This document shows, piece after piece, positions 50,940 to 59,768 of a stretch of 64,000 bases of DNA. The notes under the pieces were generated by a model. The model was not told the origin of the DNA. It searched no databases and worked only from the letters and a program-made list of their open reading frames with translations. Positions within the stretch are counted from its first letter, which is position 1. Each line of letters opens with the position of its first letter. Source of the stretch: Eutreptiella sp. 'Long Island Sound 2002' (Eukaryota > Euglenozoa > Euglenophyceae > Eutreptiales > Eutreptiaceae); the NCBI GenBank assembly GCA_964036045.1, contig OZ038399.1, forward strand, positions 24,126,044 to 24,190,043. Direction: 5' to 3'. The translations under genes and the position numbers were made by a program.

Positions 50940-51300
50940 TCCTTGGGGGCGCACTTAGCACAGTTCGCACGCAGTGCAACTATTTGGGCGTCTAGCCATA
51001 CTAGAGACCCATACTTTGAGATACTAGAGGCATCATCGTTGCCTGTAGCGTAGGTTTTGATGCTTCTTCCACATTGGGGAAATGGCTTTTTTGGTTTTTC
51101 ACCTAGTTTCACCCATTTCTACCCCTTTTCACACCCTTTTGCTCATCTCCATCACATCCACTCCTTTCTAGTCTGAGTTTTCCCCACCATGGGGACCCCG
51201 AGAAGGCAAGGTGATGTAGCCATTTTGATTTCTCCCCGCCATGGGGACCATGAGAAGGCAAGGCTGATTTAGCCATTTTGATTTCTCCCCGCCATGGGGG
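50940..51300 (+). repeat. Dispersed repeat family F, copy with satellite-like end
   Basis: Aligns with 17030-17350. Ends with three tandem units of TTTTGATTTCTCCCC-CATGGGGACC-GAGAAGGCAAGG-TGATGTAGCCA, about 49 bases each, the same segment that resembles the 85-bp satellite. Confidence 0.7.
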
Positions 51301-51499
51301 CAAGTGCTAAGGAAGTACCTTCGGGGACCCTCAACCAAATGGTATGCAATGGTGGATGAGACGTTGTTGCGGATCTTGGTTATTGAGGCTACAAATTAGT
51401 TATATGGGTATTGATGCCCACTCCTTCAAGGAGTTTTTGGCTGAAGTATGGGCACGATGAGATACCTCCGTGCGAACATTTGTTTCGCTTCTTTTTCTT
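51301..51499. other. Start of Harbinger relic
   Basis: Possibly part of the following transposase; not resolved. Confidence 0.25.
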
Positions 51500-51960
51500 C
51501 TTGAAGCACACTCCACCTCATGGGTGTGCTCATCTCCTCTCGTGAGCAAAGGGGTGTCAAATGCTAGCTCTGAGGATGCTTGGTGGGCAAGTGTGCATTG
51601 TGTTCGTTCTCACTTGAATGGCGTTATTGCTGAAATTCGATGGCCGAAAAGATTGTCAGAGTGGGACCATGTCCCACACTTTCCTTATTTTGTCCCACAT
51701 TCCGTGGACAGCATGCCCATCGCTTCTATAGGAGGCATCCTTTGTGATGTCCTCTTCAATACAAAGTATGCTGGTTGTGTATACAAAGTAACGGTTGCCA
51801 TGGATAGTCTTGGCAACATTATTTGGATTTGTCCGTTGGCCCCTGGGACATCCGTGGATGTTCTCATTTGGGATCGTGAGGGGCCCAAAAGGGCAAAGGG
51901 ACATTTTTTGGATTATGAGATTAACACCATGTGGTATAGCCCTTTATCACTCGAAAGACT
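51500..51960 (+). pseudogene. Harbinger-like transposase, N-terminal and central part
   Basis: The frame gives a longer upstream part than copies A and B: RWPKRLSEWDHVPHFPYFVP, then NTKYAGCVYKVTVAMDSLGN, IIWICPLAPGTSVDVLIWD and GPKRAKGHFLDYE. The first catalytic Asp (MDSLGN) is present. The sequence departs before the second Asp, where pentanucleotide-array flank begins (51965). It is about 65 percent identical in protein to copy A, so it is another member of the family. Confidence 0.7.
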
Positions 51961-51964
51961 TTGA

Positions 51965-52099
51965 CGAAGCACCAAAAGGCCCCCACCGCCGTAGGTGCGC
52001 AACACACTACACACAGTGTGCGTTTAGACGCACAGCCCTCCCGGCTTGCATTACCCGTATGCAAGCCATCCCAGCCATTGCCATTTGGTAACAGGGCCT
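51965..52099 (+). repeat. Repeat P, copy 2
   Basis: Counterpart of 40900-41090, ending at CATTTGGTAACAGGGCCTTC then GGCACACC, and running directly into the pentanucleotide array. Confidence 0.65.
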
Positions 52100-52553
52100 T
52101 CGGCACACCACACCACACCACACCACACCACACCACACCACACCACACCACACCACACCACACCACACCGCACCGCACCGCACCGCACCGCACCGCACCG
52201 CAAAGCACCGCACCGCACACACAGCACAACACAACACAGCACAACACAACACAACGTAACACAACACAACGTAACACAAGACAACACAACACAACACAAC
52301 ACAACACAACACAACACAACACAACACAACACAACACAACACAACACAACACAACACAACACAACACAACACAACACAACACAACACAACACAACACAAC
52401 ACAACACAACACAACACAACACACCACAACACAACACAACACAACACAACACAACACAACACAACACAACACAACACAACACAACACAACACAACACAAC
52501 ACAACACAACACAACACAACACAACACAACACAACACAACACAACACAACACA
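52100..52553. repeat. Three-phase pentanucleotide array
   Basis: (ACCAC)n from 52100 to about 52168, (ACCGC)n to about 52216, a mixed stretch, then (ACAAC)n to 52553. Each phase differs from the next by one base in the unit, suggesting successive expansion of variants. The mixed stretch shares the interruption pattern of 48797-48832. Confidence 0.97.
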
Positions 52554-53256
52554 GTGCAGCGCAAATTCAAGTATGTGGCTGTCTTTGAGGTGGCAACTAA
52601 GCCGGGCGATGTGCATGGAGGAGCACTGGATATCTTAGTATCTGCAAATATGTGCTGAAAACTGCCAACACCTTCCATGGCAGTGCACACTATGTATGGC
52701 GTACATTGGTTGGATGCAACTTGTATCCATTCTGAACATCAATGGTGTGGTACCTATGGCATTGGGCGATGACGACCATCTGCTGTTCTCAGGAGCAGCA
52801 CGATGTTGTCAGAATGACGCGGCTGCCCGATGTCTGGTTTTCAGCCAAGGACACCACGCTTTTTGTCACTCAGTGGTCCCACAGTGTGTTCTCTGCTACT
52901 CTATGGGGTCTCTGTCACTGCATTGCCTTGCATTGCATCCCGGGCTCTGCTGGCTGGCGAGATGCGTGTAGCGACCATCTGATCCCCCCCCCCCCCCTTG
53001 CTCATGGGCTCGCCCTGGCCTAGACCAGCAGTGGGCTGGCCTGCCCTTGCTTTGGTGGGTGCAGTGGCCATTCATTCTGGGGAGACGCTGTACCATCTAC
53101 CCACTGCCTGTTCAAACAACAGGGACTGCCAGAGCACGGCCGTCCAGGACGCGCTCTACCAAGAAGGGGATTGGTGTCAACACTGCCTGCCAGGGTTCAG
53201 ATATTCTTGCATGCTGTGTCCGCGTGTAGTACAACCTTGATACTCCGCGATTGATG
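52554..53256. other. No recognisable gene
   Basis: A short open frame after the array (FKYVAVFEVATKPGDVHGGA at about 52565-52625) matches nothing I know. A C-run lies at 52984-52997. Confidence 0.35.
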
Positions 53257-53495
53257 CCCCCCCCCCCCCCTGTGCCCTGTGTCCAACAAACACTTCCGTT
53301 CAGACCGTTTTTTTTAAGGGAACCTAATTGATTAGGTACTTAATTAGGTACCGGGCTTCAGAACCGAGGTTTCAGGCTAAAGGATTGGGGAAATGAGGGG
53401 TGTCTTGCAGTAATGGTGGGCAAATGTGTAAAGCAAAATACGAGGGGGGTTTGTGCCATGTTTTTGAGAACACCCTGCAACTAAACGGTGATTTG

Positions 53496-53763
53496 ATGGA
53501 GGACAGTGCTGTCCCATCAAATCTGTCCGTCCCGAAGGTTCCTGGGCCGGATTGGGCTGCCACTTCTGCCCATTCGAAGAAGGGGCCCAAGCCCAGGGAG
53601 CATGTTCATTTTTTCCGCATGAAGCGGGACTGCACAAGGCACTGCAACAAGGGCTTCTACTCTGAAAAGTGCCAATTGGAAGCCTCCATCGCATTGTGTT
53701 TTGAAAGGGCTGGTTATCTTGTGTGTCGGGATGTGGTACAGCGCTTTACAACATTGTCGGTGG
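53496..53763 (+). CDS. EHVQLFRM-type peptide, long version
   Basis: Same start as 9971 (MEDSAVPSNLSVPKV) and the motif REHVHFFRMKRD, then a 5-residue insertion, NKGFYSEKC and, where copy 1 stops, Q-LEASIALCFERAGYLVCRDV. So this copy shows what lies beyond the stop in the other. Upstream the frame is open from 53400 but without a better ATG. No catalytic motif seen. Confidence 0.5.
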
Positions 53764-53968
53764 TGTGTCCAACAAACACTGATGTTCCGACCGTTTTTTT
53801 TTTAGGACCTACCTTACACCCCCCATGTAATCCCCCCCTCCCCCCAGGGGTTAGCGTCACTTTGACATTTCTTCTGGGAATGCTTGGTTGTACTGTGCTC
53901 TCCCCTGTTCTTTCTCTGCAAGTGCCCTCTGTCAGAGTTGACTTCTCCTGTCATTCCGACACAAATGT

Positions 53969-54544
53969 ATGCCACAGGCACTCGTGTTTGGTACCACTCT
54001 CGCAGCAAGAGTGGCCCACTATTGGTCCCTCACCCTCTCTTCTGATTCTGATTCCAATCCTGATTCTGATGATGACTCCGATGGTGATGCATTGTCAGTG
54101 TCCACTTCTTCTGATTGTGACTCACAGTTGGAGAATGGGGATGATGAGCCTGAGGTGGAGGTGGTATGGGCGAAGGCTGCCTGTGGGGTTTGGGGACAGG
54201 GTCATGTGTTTGATGGAAAGTTGCACCTTACACGTGACATTTGCAAGCATGACCAGATTCCTGAACAACTGAAGGTGCCTGTCAAGTCCAAGCCAGCCAA
54301 GCCAGCCGCCAAAAGGGCTGGAAACCAAGCTGCACACACAGCCTACGCCGTCTTCCAATCCTCAGCCTGCACCTGAATTGCCCACTGAGCATGTCCAGGA
54401 GTTCAAGGTTGTTTGGAGTCGTAAAAAGTTTCACACAGTGCCTGTGGAAAGGTCACGTGCAACATCATGTTTCAATGCAATTCACGCTACCGGTGTTGTG
54501 CATGCAAAGTGGTGCGGTTTGGTGGAGGTTACAACGGGGGCGTA
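53969..54544 (+). CDS. Acidic/basic ORF of GAAC-family transposon
   Basis: The frame starts MPQALVFGTTLAARVAHYWS, continues into an acidic stretch (SSDSDSNPDSDDDSDGDA, about residues 24-41), a central VVWAKAACGVWGQGHVFDGK, a Lys/Pro-rich linker, and ELPTEHVQEFKVVWSRKKF near the end, which echoes the EHVQ-F-x-RKK motif. The 135-codon part ends at TGA 54374-54376; a one-base shift continues the protein to TAA at 54542. An acidic N-terminus followed by basic linkers occurs in several cut-and-paste transposases and in transcription regulators. I cannot assign a superfamily. Confidence 0.45.
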
Positions 54545-54577
54545 ATGTAATTGTTCGTTGGACACTGGGGGGTGGGG

Positions 54578-54848
54578 TTGCTGGTGTGCTCTATTCGGAG
54601 ACTGGTTTGGTTGGGGCAGCTTGCCTCCCGGCAGAGCGTGTTACACGCCAGCCTCCGCTTGCTCATGGAAACTGGTGGGAGTCCACATGTCCTGCCACAG
54701 CGGCATGGAGACTCCTCCACGACGTGGTACTCTAGTGCTCCTGTCTCTCTGGGAAACAAGAGTTACAGTGCGTGCACTTGCCTCGTGGTCAGGGCGTGGC
54801 CGGGAGTCAGACTGTGAGAACCGGGAAAGTCCCCCTCAAGGTGCCCTC
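54578..54848. other. No recognisable gene
   Basis: Nothing recognised. Confidence 0.3.
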
Positions 54849-54957
54849 CAGTCCAGTTTGGGTCGCCTAATTCTAAGGGTGTTTCCAAGGGGCGTGCCTG
54901 GGGGCTCTTCGGGGGGAACATAGTCTAAAAGTAGCACGCAGTGCAAGGATCCCCCCA
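54849..54957 (+). repeat. Dispersed element end E, copy 2
   Basis: Counterpart of 26660-26772: GTTTGGGTCGCCTAATTCTA to CAAGGATCCCCCC. About 95 percent identical. Immediately followed by TTGTTGTCTTATGTTGTGTT, a short minus-strand version of the ACAAC pentanucleotide. Confidence 0.75.
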
Positions 54958-55068
54958 ATGTTGTTGTCTTATGTTGTGTTGTGTTGTATTCTGTTCCGTT
55001 GCCATGCCAAGAAGAGGAGAGAGACTTAAGGATCCCAACTTGGCTGTCAATCCATCACCACTGATCGT
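54958..55068. other. Spacer with possible start of next ORF
   Basis: An ATG at about 55003 opens MPRRGERLKDPNLAVNPSPL before TGA; one frame over, the next ORF starts. A frameshift may separate them. Confidence 0.3.
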
Positions 55069-55617
55069 GTGAAGAGACGTCGTCACATGTATACGTTGCA
55101 TAGTGAGAATGCGTTGGTCCCCTTTGCGGTCGACTGCGACCCCCTCTTTGCCATTGATTCCCTCCGTAACGAGATTGTTAAGTACCACGACTGTTTTGTT
55201 GCTAAAAATCCAGCTCTAGACAATGCGGCTATTTCACAGGTCAACAACCACCTGCGTAGTCTCCAGTTGTCAGCAGTGGTTTCGGACAAACAACCTGCAA
55301 AACTCACGCAGTTTGTGCTGTCCACGCAGATTTAGCCCTGTTTGACAATCATGTGCCCCTCCTTTACGATCATTCGTATTGAGCGTACCCGCAGACATGT
55401 AGAGCTTTCTGTCCTGTCAGAGATTTTGCGTTCGGCCTTATGGCAAGGTATTCTAAATTTCGCTAATAGACATGGCATGTGGAAGAAATCACTCCTGGTC
55501 GGGTCGGACCTTTCCTCTTTTGTGACCTCTGGTAACTACAATTTAAGGGCGCCGTCGGCATTCGCCTGTGGAAGTGGAAGACCCAGGAGAGGGCTAACGA
55601 ATGGAAATGAAGGCTAG
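55069..55617 (+). other. Unrecognised open frame with TAG
   Basis: A frame reads HMYTLHSENALVPFAVDCDP, AISQVNNHLRSLQLSAVVSD, FVLSTQI, then TAG (55333-55335), then PCLTIMCPSFTIIRIERTRR, SVLSEILRSALWQGILNFAN, ending TAG at 55615. Composition is protein-like (amphipathic, ordered) on both sides of the first TAG. No family recognised. It may be the first part of the RT-like remnant that follows. Confidence 0.35.
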
Positions 55618-55714
55618 CCATTACACACAAACACCACCCTCTGCGAAGAGCTTCACAGCTTGTGGGTCGCTGCTTAAGCCTTTTGTTATGTGATTTTCAC
55701 ATAGCTTTTCCAAT

Positions 55715-55870
55715 GTGGAGTTCACCCTTGTAGCTCGTGATATGCATAATTTAATTCGCATCGCCAATCCCCAGTCGTTATCCCTATGGGAACGGGACAT
55801 TGAGAATGCATTCTGGGAACTAGACAAGGATCGCATCATCCATGGCATCAAAACCCTTGTTTGTACTCAA
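55715..55870 (+). pseudogene. Possible RT-like fragment
   Basis: VARDMHNLIRIANPQSLSLW, ERDIENAFWELDKDRIIHGI resembles the region around the first catalytic Asp of reverse transcriptases (D-I-x-x-A-F-W-x-L). Only this block is visible before element J2 begins, so the call is tentative. Confidence 0.35.
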
Positions 55871-55984
55871 ACAATTGTTTGCCTCTTCTTTATCAGGCAG
55901 CTTTCTGTCCGTTTTGTGTTTTTTGTTGCGTGTTTTTGTGTGAGCACCAGTCAATATTGGGGACACAGACAATGGCTATGGAGC

Positions 55985-56580
55985 AGGCGTTGGGAGCATG
56001 GCGGAGACCATGAAGGCACTGGCGCGGGAGATCGAAAGGCTCCGCGTGGAGATGCAGCGCACTAGCATCAAACAAAAGGAAGACATACCGGAACTCACAT
56101 CGGGTCCCTGGAGGAGTTCGTCCAGGAGGAGAGGGCGACCCAGTGGATGCGCCTATGCGTGGGTGCCTTGAAGGAGTTCCTCGACAAGGTGGGGGGGCCG
56201 CTGCAACGGCCGACGGATCATGCAGGGGCTAGCAGTCATGGGGACGCCCCGCGAGATCATGTACTGGCCTACCGTGTCTGGGAGGTGCTGTGCAAGTCCC
56301 ATACCGCCCACATGACCAGGTATACTGCCAAGGCTGGTCGAGGCCCAAAAGGAAGATCACCATACGGGTCGCTGGAGGAACCTCAGGGCGCCCTGGGCAG
56401 TGATTTTCACTAGAAAAATGTGCACTTCCGCGAAGTAGGCGGGGTGGTGAGCTGGCAAACCAGAGCAAGGGAACGGATCCTAGTTGAGTTGGAGCCGACA
56501 GCCAATGGTAGGACGTGCGTTCCGAAGGGGGCTGCGTTGCCAACCAAACAGTGGCATTTCCAGTGTCCCCATTGGAGCTG
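55985..56580 (+). pseudogene. Gag-like protein of element J2, broken
   Basis: Reads MKALAREIERLRVEMQRTSI (coiled coil), then after a one-base shift near 56100 ERATQWMRLCVGALKEFLDK, and after a TAG at 56411-56413 NVHFREVGGVVSWQTRARER and the family ending KQWHFQCPHWS. Aligned with J1 the TAG falls where J1 has Trp, in poorly conserved surroundings. The first Cys pair of the finger is reduced to a single C. A second copy of the J1-type gag, decayed. Confidence 0.75.
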
Positions 56581-56699
56581 AAAACCGGTTGTGAGGGGTG
56601 GGGTTTCCGGTGCCCTGCTCCACGCAACCACAAGAGCCGGTGGCGGGCGCCAAAATGCAGTTGCAGAGGGGTGTGAGCGCTCCTATCGCTGGATCCGGT

Positions 56700-56904
56700 C
56701 GTGCTGGTGCATGCTGGGGAACGAGGACGAACCTAGTGGTCGTGATGCTTGGGCCAGCAGATCGTGGAGGGCTGGGAACCGCAGGGTGTACGCGCAGAAG
56801 CTGGCCAAGATCGCGGAGTTCGACAGTTTGGCTGTCGCTGAACTGTTGTTTTCCTTGGAGGGCTTGTGGGACCTTTGCTGTTTGGTGACAGGTTTTTCTA
56901 ACCT
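56700..56904 (+). pseudogene. Tyrosine recombinase N-terminus of element J2
   Basis: WASRSWRAGNRRVYAQKLAK, IAEFDSL resembles the J1 segment SWRPRTRSQYASRLQALAAY in both sequence and distance from gag. The catalytic domain is missing; another element's gag begins at 56905. Confidence 0.55.
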
Positions 56905-58080
56905 ATGAGTTTTGTGGCGAATCGCATGGCCTTCGGAAGACAACCGAGGCTTAAATCCATGCACATTGCATGGGACCCCAGGGCCGTGAGGGGCTGTGGG
57001 CGAATCGAGAAGGCCCGTCTTAGGGGCTTCTACTTAGCCGGTACCGCAGCGGCTTACATGGAGCGGCGGGCAGCGGATGCAGGCCGAGAAGGAGAGGCGG
57101 CAGTCGAGACTGCCGAGGTTTTGCAAGGCGGACTTGATGGAGGGCGCGAAGTTTCCGCGGCCGGCAGCAGGGGTACCAAGGTCCCGGACGAGCGGCGGGA
57201 GACCATGGTGAACGAGGGGGGCGCAGTAGAAGAAGGCGACGTGGTAGGGGCCGGTGGACCTGACGCCCAAGGCGGGGAGGGGGCCCGAAGCGCAATGGCC
57301 AGGCGTGGAAGCTACCCTGACGGCGCCCGAAACAACCACACCGGTGGGCATACCGCCGTAGCCGAGGGGGGCGGATGCACCAGGCCCCACCTGGAGGGGC
57401 CTTCGAGCTGCTGCGGGGGTTCGTGTCAGCTAAGCCAGGTGTGGATACAGGGGCCGGAGGGCTGGTGCCAGCAACACGTGGGTGGGATGGAAGATGTGCA
57501 ACGAGCGGTGCAGGGGGTATGGAGGGCACCCATGGGGGTGTGGTGGTTGGTTAGGGGAGGGAGAGTGTTGCGAGACGAGACGGAGGCCCTGTATGAGGGT
57601 GACCACATCCATGTCCCTTTCCGCGGAGTGGGAGGGGGAGGGGAGGGTGAGGCGGGACAGGCTGGGGCACCAGGGGGGCCACCAGGGGGGGAGGGTGGGA
57701 CGGGGCGGGCGTTGGAGGAGATGATGGAGATGATGAGGCGGCAAGGGGAGCAGTTGCAGCTGCTTGCCGCCAGTACCAGCGGCCTGCAGAAGGAGGTGGA
57801 GGAGTTTAAGAGCGGCAAGGGGAAGGACAAGCAGGAGCAGGAGAAGGAGGAGCCCATCCCACCCATTACGGTGGCCAACGTGGAGAAGATGGAGGGCGCC
57901 CCGCATCTGCCCCGGTGGATGTCGGGGCAATGCAAGCTATTGAAGGAGTTGCTGGGGGGGCTGGGGGAGGAGTGGGTGGCCGAAGACATGGAGGGGGTGC
58001 AAGGGGGGGAGGGGGGAGGGGTGGTAGATTCTGACATTGTTTTGACGGATCCGGAGGACGGGGGGGGCACCTTGGGATAA
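56905..58080 (+). CDS. Gag-like protein of element J3
   Basis: 391 residues from ATG to TAA without interruption. A Gly/Glu/Arg-rich N-terminal half contains NNHTGGHTAVAEGGGC (57333-57380), also found on the minus strand at 62870. The centre reads GVWWLVRGGRVLRDETEALY. A coiled coil follows (EEMMEMMRRQGEQLQLLAAS, about residues 271-290) and then a Lys/Glu tail. The closing zinc finger lies in another frame at 58330-58425 (PCQRCIQKVVRREQALHWRV, CCTHW), so a frameshift or splice lies between. The N-terminal half may come from a different element. Composition is extremely G-rich on this strand. Confidence 0.55.
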   Translation: MSFVANRMAFGRQPRLKSMHIAWDPRAVRGCGRIEKARLRGFYLAGTAAAYMERRAADAGREGEAAVETAEVLQGGLDGGREVSAAGSRGTKVPDERRETMVNEGGAVEEGDVVGAGGPDAQGGEGARSAMARRGSYPDGARNNHTGGHTAVAEGGGCTRPHLEGPSSCCGGSCQLSQVWIQGPEGWCQQHVGGMEDVQRAVQGVWRAPMGVWWLVRGGRVLRDETEALYEGDHIHVPFRGVGGGGEGEAGQAGAPGGPPGGEGGTGRALEEMMEMMRRQGEQLQLLAASTSGLQKEVEEFKSGKGKDKQEQEKEEPIPPITVANVEKMEGAPHLPRWMSGQCKLLKELLGGLGEEWVAEDMEGVQGGEGGGVVDSDIVLTDPEDGGGTLG

Positions 58081-58445
58081 GTTTGCCTGGGGGATCTGGG
58101 TGGGCATGGTCCGAAACCAGCGGGAGTATGGAACCAAATGGGGTGGTTCTAAGCATGGGGGGAGTGGGCAGCAGACAGAATCCAGGGGCGGGGGCGAGGG
58201 GGGGGCGGGGTTGTTGCTATTGCGCAACCGGGATTTTACAGGGGGGTGGAGGTGGCTTTGCGCCAGGGAGAGCTGTGCTTTATGACATTGGGAAGCAACC
58301 CTAAGTGGGTCCCTCTGTCGGGCAAGCCCAGCCAGCCATGCCAGCGGTGCATCCAGAAGGTGGTGAGGAGGGAGCAAGCCCTCCATTGGAGGGTGTGCTG
58401 TACCCATTGGACAGGGTGAATCGCTGTTGAGGATCCCGTGGACGG
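58081..58445 (+). pseudogene. Gag zinc-finger segment of J3
   Basis: NRDFTGGWRWLCARESCAL and the finger C-Q-R-C-x12-HW-R-V-C-C-x-HW are in two frames. Homologous to the ends of the J1, J2 and J4 gags. Several G-runs of 7 to 9 bases lie between, and the frame changes occur at them. Confidence 0.55.
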
Positions 58446-58499
58446 GGGGATGAAGGCACGCAGGGAGGGGGGGGGGGGCGCAGGCTGCAAAGAGACGTG

Positions 58500-59335
58500 G
58501 TGGGTGGACAGATAACAGTTCACCTGGGGACGCCTCTGGGAAGCAAGAGCGCAGGAGCCGGGAGATAGCCCGGAAGCGCTGGCGGTTCATTCTGTTGCTG
58601 ACCGCACCTCGAGGTGTCCGGGGGGGGGCGGACCTTGGGGAAGTTGTGGAAGTACGCCATGGGAGCCCGGGGAAGGGGAAGGGGGAGGTTTTTTCTGGAT
58701 ACTTGTTGCTGCAGTCCAGAGATGGGGCCTCGTCGTGCACGATGCGGGGGATGATTGCGGAGGACATGGGTTGGATCCCCACAACCGTGGCCCCGATTCA
58801 CAGGCGACTTGCCAAAAGTGGAGGGGGTCCCGGGTTTCAATTTTACCTCTTTCCTCGGGTGTTACGGGAAGCGGCGAGAAGAGGGTGTGGCCTACAAGGG
58901 TACAAGGGCTGGGAGGGCGAAGAATAGGTGGTTCCTGGGGGACCTCCGGTGTTTGAGACCGCATTGGAGGGGTTCCTCCAAGGGACTGAGTGGGAGGATG
59001 GGAGGTGGCATGGTCACCGCAGCGGGGGGGCGGCTGCTGCGTGGGCGCGTGGCCCGCCAGAAGCGTGGTTCCTGTCCTTCGGGAGATGGGAGGATAAGCG
59101 CACGGCCATGGCGTATGCCAAGGAGTTCCAAGATCCGAGGGTGCTGGGCGACCTCGGCCTGCCGTGGCCCGGGGACGGGGACACGTTGGAGTTCCGGGAC
59201 CTGGCGGCAAGCCAAGTGTGGGCGGGGGTGCAGTTTGCAACTGAGCGGCTGGGAGGGGGGGGACAACGGCGCGGGGGGGGGGGGGGGGGAGGGGGGCGGA
59301 CCTTGATTCGGATGACCCGGGCCGGCGTACACTAG
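58500..59335 (+). pseudogene. Tyrosine recombinase of element J3
   Basis: The C-terminal catalytic part is clear: DGRWHGHRSGGAAAAWARG with HxxR, then FLSFGRWEDKRTAMAYAKEF with the Trp and nucleophile Tyr, aligned residue by residue with J1. Upstream, RKRWRFILLLTAPRGVRGGA in another frame may be the Arg I region. At least two frameshifts separate the parts. It lies between gag and RT on the same strand, the same gag-to-YR order as J1. Confidence 0.7.
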
Positions 59336-59768
59336 TCCCGCGAATTTCAGGGGATGGGGGTCGTCGGGGACGAGGTGCGGTTGTGGGGAGCGCTGGGGGG
59401 AACAATGAGCCGGTGTCGGAGGAGTCGACATGCTCCGATGAGGGGTCCCTCTTGGAACCACCTCTCCCCCCCCCCGAGACGTCCACGGGGGCGGGCCCCG
59501 ACTTCCAAGGTTGGGAGGGCACATGTGCGTCCAAGCCCGAAGACGTTTGCTAGCGGTGGGGGGGGCGGTAGGGCGCCAAAACGTGACGAGAAACTTGTCA
59601 CTTCGGAGGCCACCACTACCCCCGATGGGGGAGATTCATCCGCTGAGGAGGGCGCCAGAGGGAGGGCTCCTGACCCTCCCGCTTGTGGGCCGAGGAGGGC
59701 ACGAGCTGGCGATGAGGCCATCTGCGTATCTTAGGCCTCCGAGGGGGAACTAGGGGGCGAGGGGGGGG
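59336..59768 (+). other. Low-complexity linker of J3
   Basis: Ser/Asp/Pro-rich frame (DEKLVTSEATTTPDGGDSSA) comparable in composition to the tail after the J1 recombinase. C- and G-runs frequent. Confidence 0.35.

Larger units (their letters stand above)
53257..54577 (+). mobile_element. Poly-C/G-ended DNA transposon, GAAC family, long copy
   Basis: The left end is a 14-base C-run, then TGTCCAACAAACACTTCC (GAAC decayed to AAAC by a CpG-type change). The right end is GTTCGTTGGACACTGGGGGG. A second TGTCCAACAAACACT module at 53765 matches the right-hand module of the copy at 9755, so the segment 53800-54550 is either internal sequence lost from that copy or a separate insertion. Target duplication not clear. 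It carries the longest coding sequence of this transposon group in the window. Confidence 0.7.
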
